Of a stretch of DNA of 8,696 nt, positions 6,223 through 8,696 are shown in pieces (the first letter of the stretch is position 1; every line of letters begins with the position of its first letter). The notes under the pieces were generated by a model. It saw only the letters and a program-made list of their open reading frames with translations. It did not search any database and was not told the origin of the DNA. This stretch comes from Candidatus Krumholzibacteriota bacterium. GTDB taxonomy: Bacteria > Krumholzibacteriota > Krumholzibacteriia > Krumholzibacteriales > Krumholzibacteriaceae. The DNA lies in the NCBI GenBank assembly GCA_030630165.1, contig DAOVNN010000110.1:1-8696 (forward strand), given 5' to 3'. Position numbers and translations under genes: made by a program.

Positions 6223-7446
6223 TCAGTCGAGCTGCTTGCGCAGGAACGTCGGTATGTCGAGGTTCTGCTCAGGCGGTACTGTCGTGACGTGGCTCGACAC
6301 GTAATCCCTCTCGGGCCTTTCGATCCTCTCCGGCGTCGCTTCACAGGCTGTGAAGACTGTCGATTCTACCGTCACAGGTTCCATGACGGGAGCCGAAGCC
6401 ACCGGCTGCACCATGGGCCGGACGACAGGCTGCGCTGTCTTCTCCGGAACGTGATCCCTCATCTCGAAATCGGGATAGATCTCACGCTCGGAACGCTCGA
6501 ACCCTGTAGCGATGACTGTCACATGCATCGAGTCTGTATTCTCGGTGTTCACAACAGCTCCGAAGATCACATTCGCGTCCTCTCCCGCCTCTTCGCTGAT
6601 TATGGCGGTAGCCTGCGAGACCTCGTGGAGCGTCATCTTCTCGTCGCCGGTGATGTTGACAAGCACACCCTTGGCTCCGCGGATCGAGATATCGTCGAGG
6701 AGCGGGCTGCTCAGCGCCATACGGGCCGACTCGACCGCCCTGTTCTCGCCCTCGGCCACTCCGGTGCCCATCAATGCATCGCCCATTCCGCTCATGATAG
6801 AACGGACGTCGGCGAAGTCAAGATTAATGAGCCCCGGGATCATGATGAGGTCGGATATCCCCTTCGTAGCGTGGTGAAGGATGCCGTCCGCTTTCTCGAA
6901 TGCTTCGGAGAGCGGAGTATCGGCTCCGACAAGCGAGAGGAGCCTGTCGTTCTGGATCACGATCAGAGTGTCGACTTCCCTCTTGAGTTCCTCGAGCCCC
7001 GCGAGCGCCTGGTTCTCTCTGCGCTTTCCCTCGAAGGAGAAGGGCCTTGTAATGATGCCCACTGTGAGGGCACCGAGTTCACGGGCCGTACGAGCCACGG
7101 TCGGGCTCGCTCCCGTACCCGTTCCACCGCCCATTCCGGCGGTGACAAATACCATGTCGGCGCCATCGAGCGTCTCCCGGATCAGGTCGATATCCTCCTC
7201 GATCGCCTTTCTTCCCACATCGGGATTGCCTCCCGAGCCGAGTCCCTTTGTGAGTCTGCCGCCGATCTGGATCTTTTTGTGAGCCTGCGACAGCTCCAGC
7301 ACCTGTGCATCGGTATTCACGGAGACGAACTCGACTCCCTGAAGACCGGCTGCGATCATACGGTTTACGGCATTGCCTCCGGCACCGCCGACGCCGATGA
7401 CCTTCAGAGCGGCCAGCTCACCGAAGTCATCGAATTCAAACCTCAT
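6223..7446 (-). CDS. ftsZ: Cell division protein FtsZ
   Basis: FtsZ is the tubulin-like GTPase that polymerises at midcell into the Z-ring. The protein has 407 residues. N-terminal 'VIGVGGAGGNAVNRM' (17-30) starts the nucleotide fold; the tubulin signature GGGTGTG is at 106-112; 'RPFSFEGKRR' is at 134-143; the T7 catalytic loop 'NLDFADV' at 208-214 supplies D210 and D213, which hydrolyse GTP of the neighbouring subunit. A second domain follows to about 320, then a flexible linker of about 75 residues rich in P, V and E, and the conserved C-terminal peptide 'DIPTFLRKQLD' (397-407) that binds FtsA and other partners. The start is the ATG at 7446, with AAGGGGG 6 nt upstream; an in-frame TTG at 7464 has no ribosome site and would leave no room after ftsA. 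The gene follows ftsA by 19 nt. All expected catalytic residues are present. Confidence 0.98.
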   Translation of the reverse strand: MRFEFDDFGELAALKVIGVGGAGGNAVNRMIAAGLQGVEFVSVNTDAQVLELSQAHKKIQIGGRLTKGLGSGGNPDVGRKAIEEDIDLIRETLDGADMVFVTAGMGGGTGTGASPTVARTARELGALTVGIITRPFSFEGKRRENQALAGLEELKREVDTLIVIQNDRLLSLVGADTPLSEAFEKADGILHHATKGISDLIMIPGLINLDFADVRSIMSGMGDALMGTGVAEGENRAVESARMALSSPLLDDISIRGAKGVLVNITGDEKMTLHEVSQATAIISEEAGEDANVIFGAVVNTENTDSMHVTVIATGFERSEREIYPDFEMRDHVPEKTAQPVVRPMVQPVASAPVMEPVTVESTVFTACEATPERIERPERDYVSSHVTTVPPEQNLDIPTFLRKQLD

Positions 7447-7452
7447 GTCCTG

Positions 7453-7459
7453 CCCCCTT
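7453..7459 (-). promoter_or_regulatory. Ribosome binding site of ftsZ
   Basis: Minus-strand AAGGGGG, 6 nt before the ATG at 7446 and within the 19-nt ftsA-ftsZ gap. It supports the ATG over the in-frame TTG at 7464, which lies upstream of this site. Confidence 0.7.
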
Positions 7460-7465
7460 TTCAAG

Positions 7466-8689
7466 TTAGAACATACCAGCTAGTCTTTTCAGATTCCCTA
7501 TCATCATTCCGAAGCGCCCGCGGCCCCGGATCAGCTGTTCTTCACGCTCCAGCCGGTCCTTCTCGAAGAGAAGAAGACCTACCGCCGCGCTCCAGCTCTC
7601 GTTTGAGACGACCTCGGAGAGACCGCCGAGACTATGCGGACGTCCTGTTCGCACGGGCCTTTCGAAGACCTGCTGAGCGACGCCCTCGAGTCCATCTATC
7701 TTCGATCCGCCTCCTGTCAGAACGACCGTACTGCCGGCCGCACGGAAATGCGGATCGTTCGATACCACTGACTTGATCATGCTGAAGATCTCCTCGCATC
7801 TCGGTTCCATGATCGCAGCGATTATCTGTCTTCTTATCTCCCCTTCTCCACTGCCCGCTCCCGGCACTGTGAATACCTCGTCGTCAGTTGCCATCGACGC
7901 AAGGGCCAGTCCCCAGCGAAGTTTTACCTCCTCGGCCGTACCCTTCGGGATCCTCAGCCCGACAGCGAGATCGTTCGTGACGTTATCTCCGCCGGCCCCG
8001 AGCACTCCGCTCGAACGGATGCTGCCTCCTCCGTACAGGGCGAAAGAGCTTACGCATGCTCCCATGTCTATCAACAGGCACCCGGCCTCCATTTCTTCCT
8101 CGAGAAGTAAGGCATGAGCAGCAGCGATCGGATTGAAGACGACGTTGACGACCTCGAATCCAGCCTTCTCTATCACCTTTACCGTGTTCTCAACATGTAC
8201 GGCCTGCACTGAAACCAGATGGATCTCGGTTCCGAGCCTCGAGGCAGTCATCCCGACCGGATCGCTGATACCCCTGTGCGCGTCGACGACATAATCCTGG
8301 GGTATCGAATGCAGGATCTCCATCTCGGAAGGCAGGGTGATATTGCAGGCCGTCCGGTTAACGTGCTCCACATCGACCTCGGTTATCTCTCTTCGCTCCC
8401 TCGGAACGGAGATCATGCCCCTGCTGTTGAAGCTTCTTATGTGAGGTGCGCTGATGCCGACGCAGATGCAGTCGATCTCGACGCCTGCCATTCGGCCCGC
8501 GTGATCGGCCGTTTCGCGTACGCACTCGGCCGCCTCTTCCATATCGACTACGGCGCCTTTCCTGATCCCCGATGAGGGTCGCGAAGCCGCGCCAATGATC
8601 CTGAAGGCGCCTCCTGACACGACCTCGCCGACGAGAACAGAAGTCCTATCCGATCCAAGATCGATGCTTACTATGAATTCCGGTAACAT
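7466..8689 (-). CDS. ftsA: Cell division protein FtsA
   Basis: FtsA is the actin-like ATPase that anchors FtsZ to the inner face of the membrane and recruits later division proteins. The protein has 407 residues, a normal length. Visible: phosphate-1 region 'IDLGSDRTSVLVGE' (9-22); the FtsA-specific 1C (SHS2) domain at about 84-164 ('ISVPRERREITEVDVEHV', 'ILHSIPQDYVVD'); phosphate-2 region 'LIDMGACVSSFALYGGG' (206-222); adenosine motif 'VVLTGGGSKIDGL' (322-334); and a C-terminal amphipathic helix at about 393-407 (F, M, I, L residues with K401 and R402), the usual membrane anchor. The phosphate-2 loop is atypical (see findings). The start is the ATG at 8689; only 7 bases lie upstream and show no ribosome site, and the frame stays open to the window edge, so a longer N-terminus cannot be excluded. 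It leads into ftsZ with a 19-nt gap. Confidence 0.95.
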   Translation of the reverse strand: MLPEFIVSIDLGSDRTSVLVGEVVSGGAFRIIGAASRPSSGIRKGAVVDMEEAAECVRETADHAGRMAGVEIDCICVGISAPHIRSFNSRGMISVPRERREITEVDVEHVNRTACNITLPSEMEILHSIPQDYVVDAHRGISDPVGMTASRLGTEIHLVSVQAVHVENTVKVIEKAGFEVVNVVFNPIAAAHALLLEEEMEAGCLLIDMGACVSSFALYGGGSIRSSGVLGAGGDNVTNDLAVGLRIPKGTAEEVKLRWGLALASMATDDEVFTVPGAGSGEGEIRRQIIAAIMEPRCEEIFSMIKSVVSNDPHFRAAGSTVVLTGGGSKIDGLEGVAQQVFERPVRTGRPHSLGGLSEVVSNESWSAAVGLLLFEKDRLEREEQLIRGRGRFGMMIGNLKRLAGMF

Positions 8690-8696
8690 GCCGGAC

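Noticed and set aside
6201..6344. A longer start for the TPR gene at the ATG at 6344, adding 48 residues.
   Set aside because: The added part overlaps the coding end of ftsZ, including its conserved C-terminal peptide, and encodes an arginine- and serine-rich leader without TPR character. The TTG at 6200 has a strong ribosome site.
6142..7776. A 544-codon open frame on the plus strand.
   Set aside because: It runs antisense through ftsZ and the end of ftsA, both certain genes. Its product has no recognisable domain and a composition typical of the reverse frame of GC-rich codons.

Overview
The window is an ordinary, densely packed chromosomal region from a GC-rich bacterium. It holds seven protein genes. 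Six lie on the minus strand (ftsA, ftsZ, a TPR gene, a radical SAM gene, recG, an HD-domain gene) and one on the plus strand (rpmB). The division genes, a bacterial ribosomal protein L28 and RecG make a bacterial origin certain. The phylum cannot be fixed from this sequence; the gene order and codon style would fit an uncultured FCB-like or deltaproteobacterial lineage, but that is a low-confidence inference. I see no insertion sequences, phage genes, CRISPR arrays, tRNA or rRNA.

Region by region. Bases 8689 down to 4563 hold a run of four minus-strand genes in the order ftsA, ftsZ, a cytoplasmic protein of about 14 tetratricopeptide repeats, and a radical SAM protein related to the TIGR03960 family. 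Gaps are 19 nt and 22 nt, and the last two genes overlap by 4 nt (ATGA), so they probably share one transcript. Bases 2864-3045 are a convergent non-coding gap with a perfect 14-bp hairpin that may end transcription from both sides. Bases 2672-2863 encode zinc-ribbon ribosomal protein L28 on the plus strand. A short divergent region (about 2604-2671) probably carries promoters for rpmB and recG. RecG (2603-504) is followed after 31 nt by an HD-superfamily hydrolase gene whose 3' end leaves the window at base 1.

How the genes work together. FtsA carries a C-terminal amphipathic helix for membrane attachment, and FtsZ ends in the conserved peptide that FtsA binds, so the two form the usual membrane-tethered Z-ring core. 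The TPR protein is a plausible scaffold and the radical SAM protein an uncharacterised enzyme; both are tied to division only by operon position. RecG and the HD protein form a second transcription unit. rpmB and recG are often near neighbours in bacteria.

I found no clear new multi-gene system. The points most worth a second look are the TPR and radical SAM genes coupled to ftsAZ, a degenerate phosphate-2 loop in FtsA, an odd motif Ia strand in RecG, and the convergent hairpin without a T-tract. Several starts had to be corrected: ftsZ begins at the ATG at 7446, the TPR gene at a TTG at 6200, and the HD gene at a TTG at 472.
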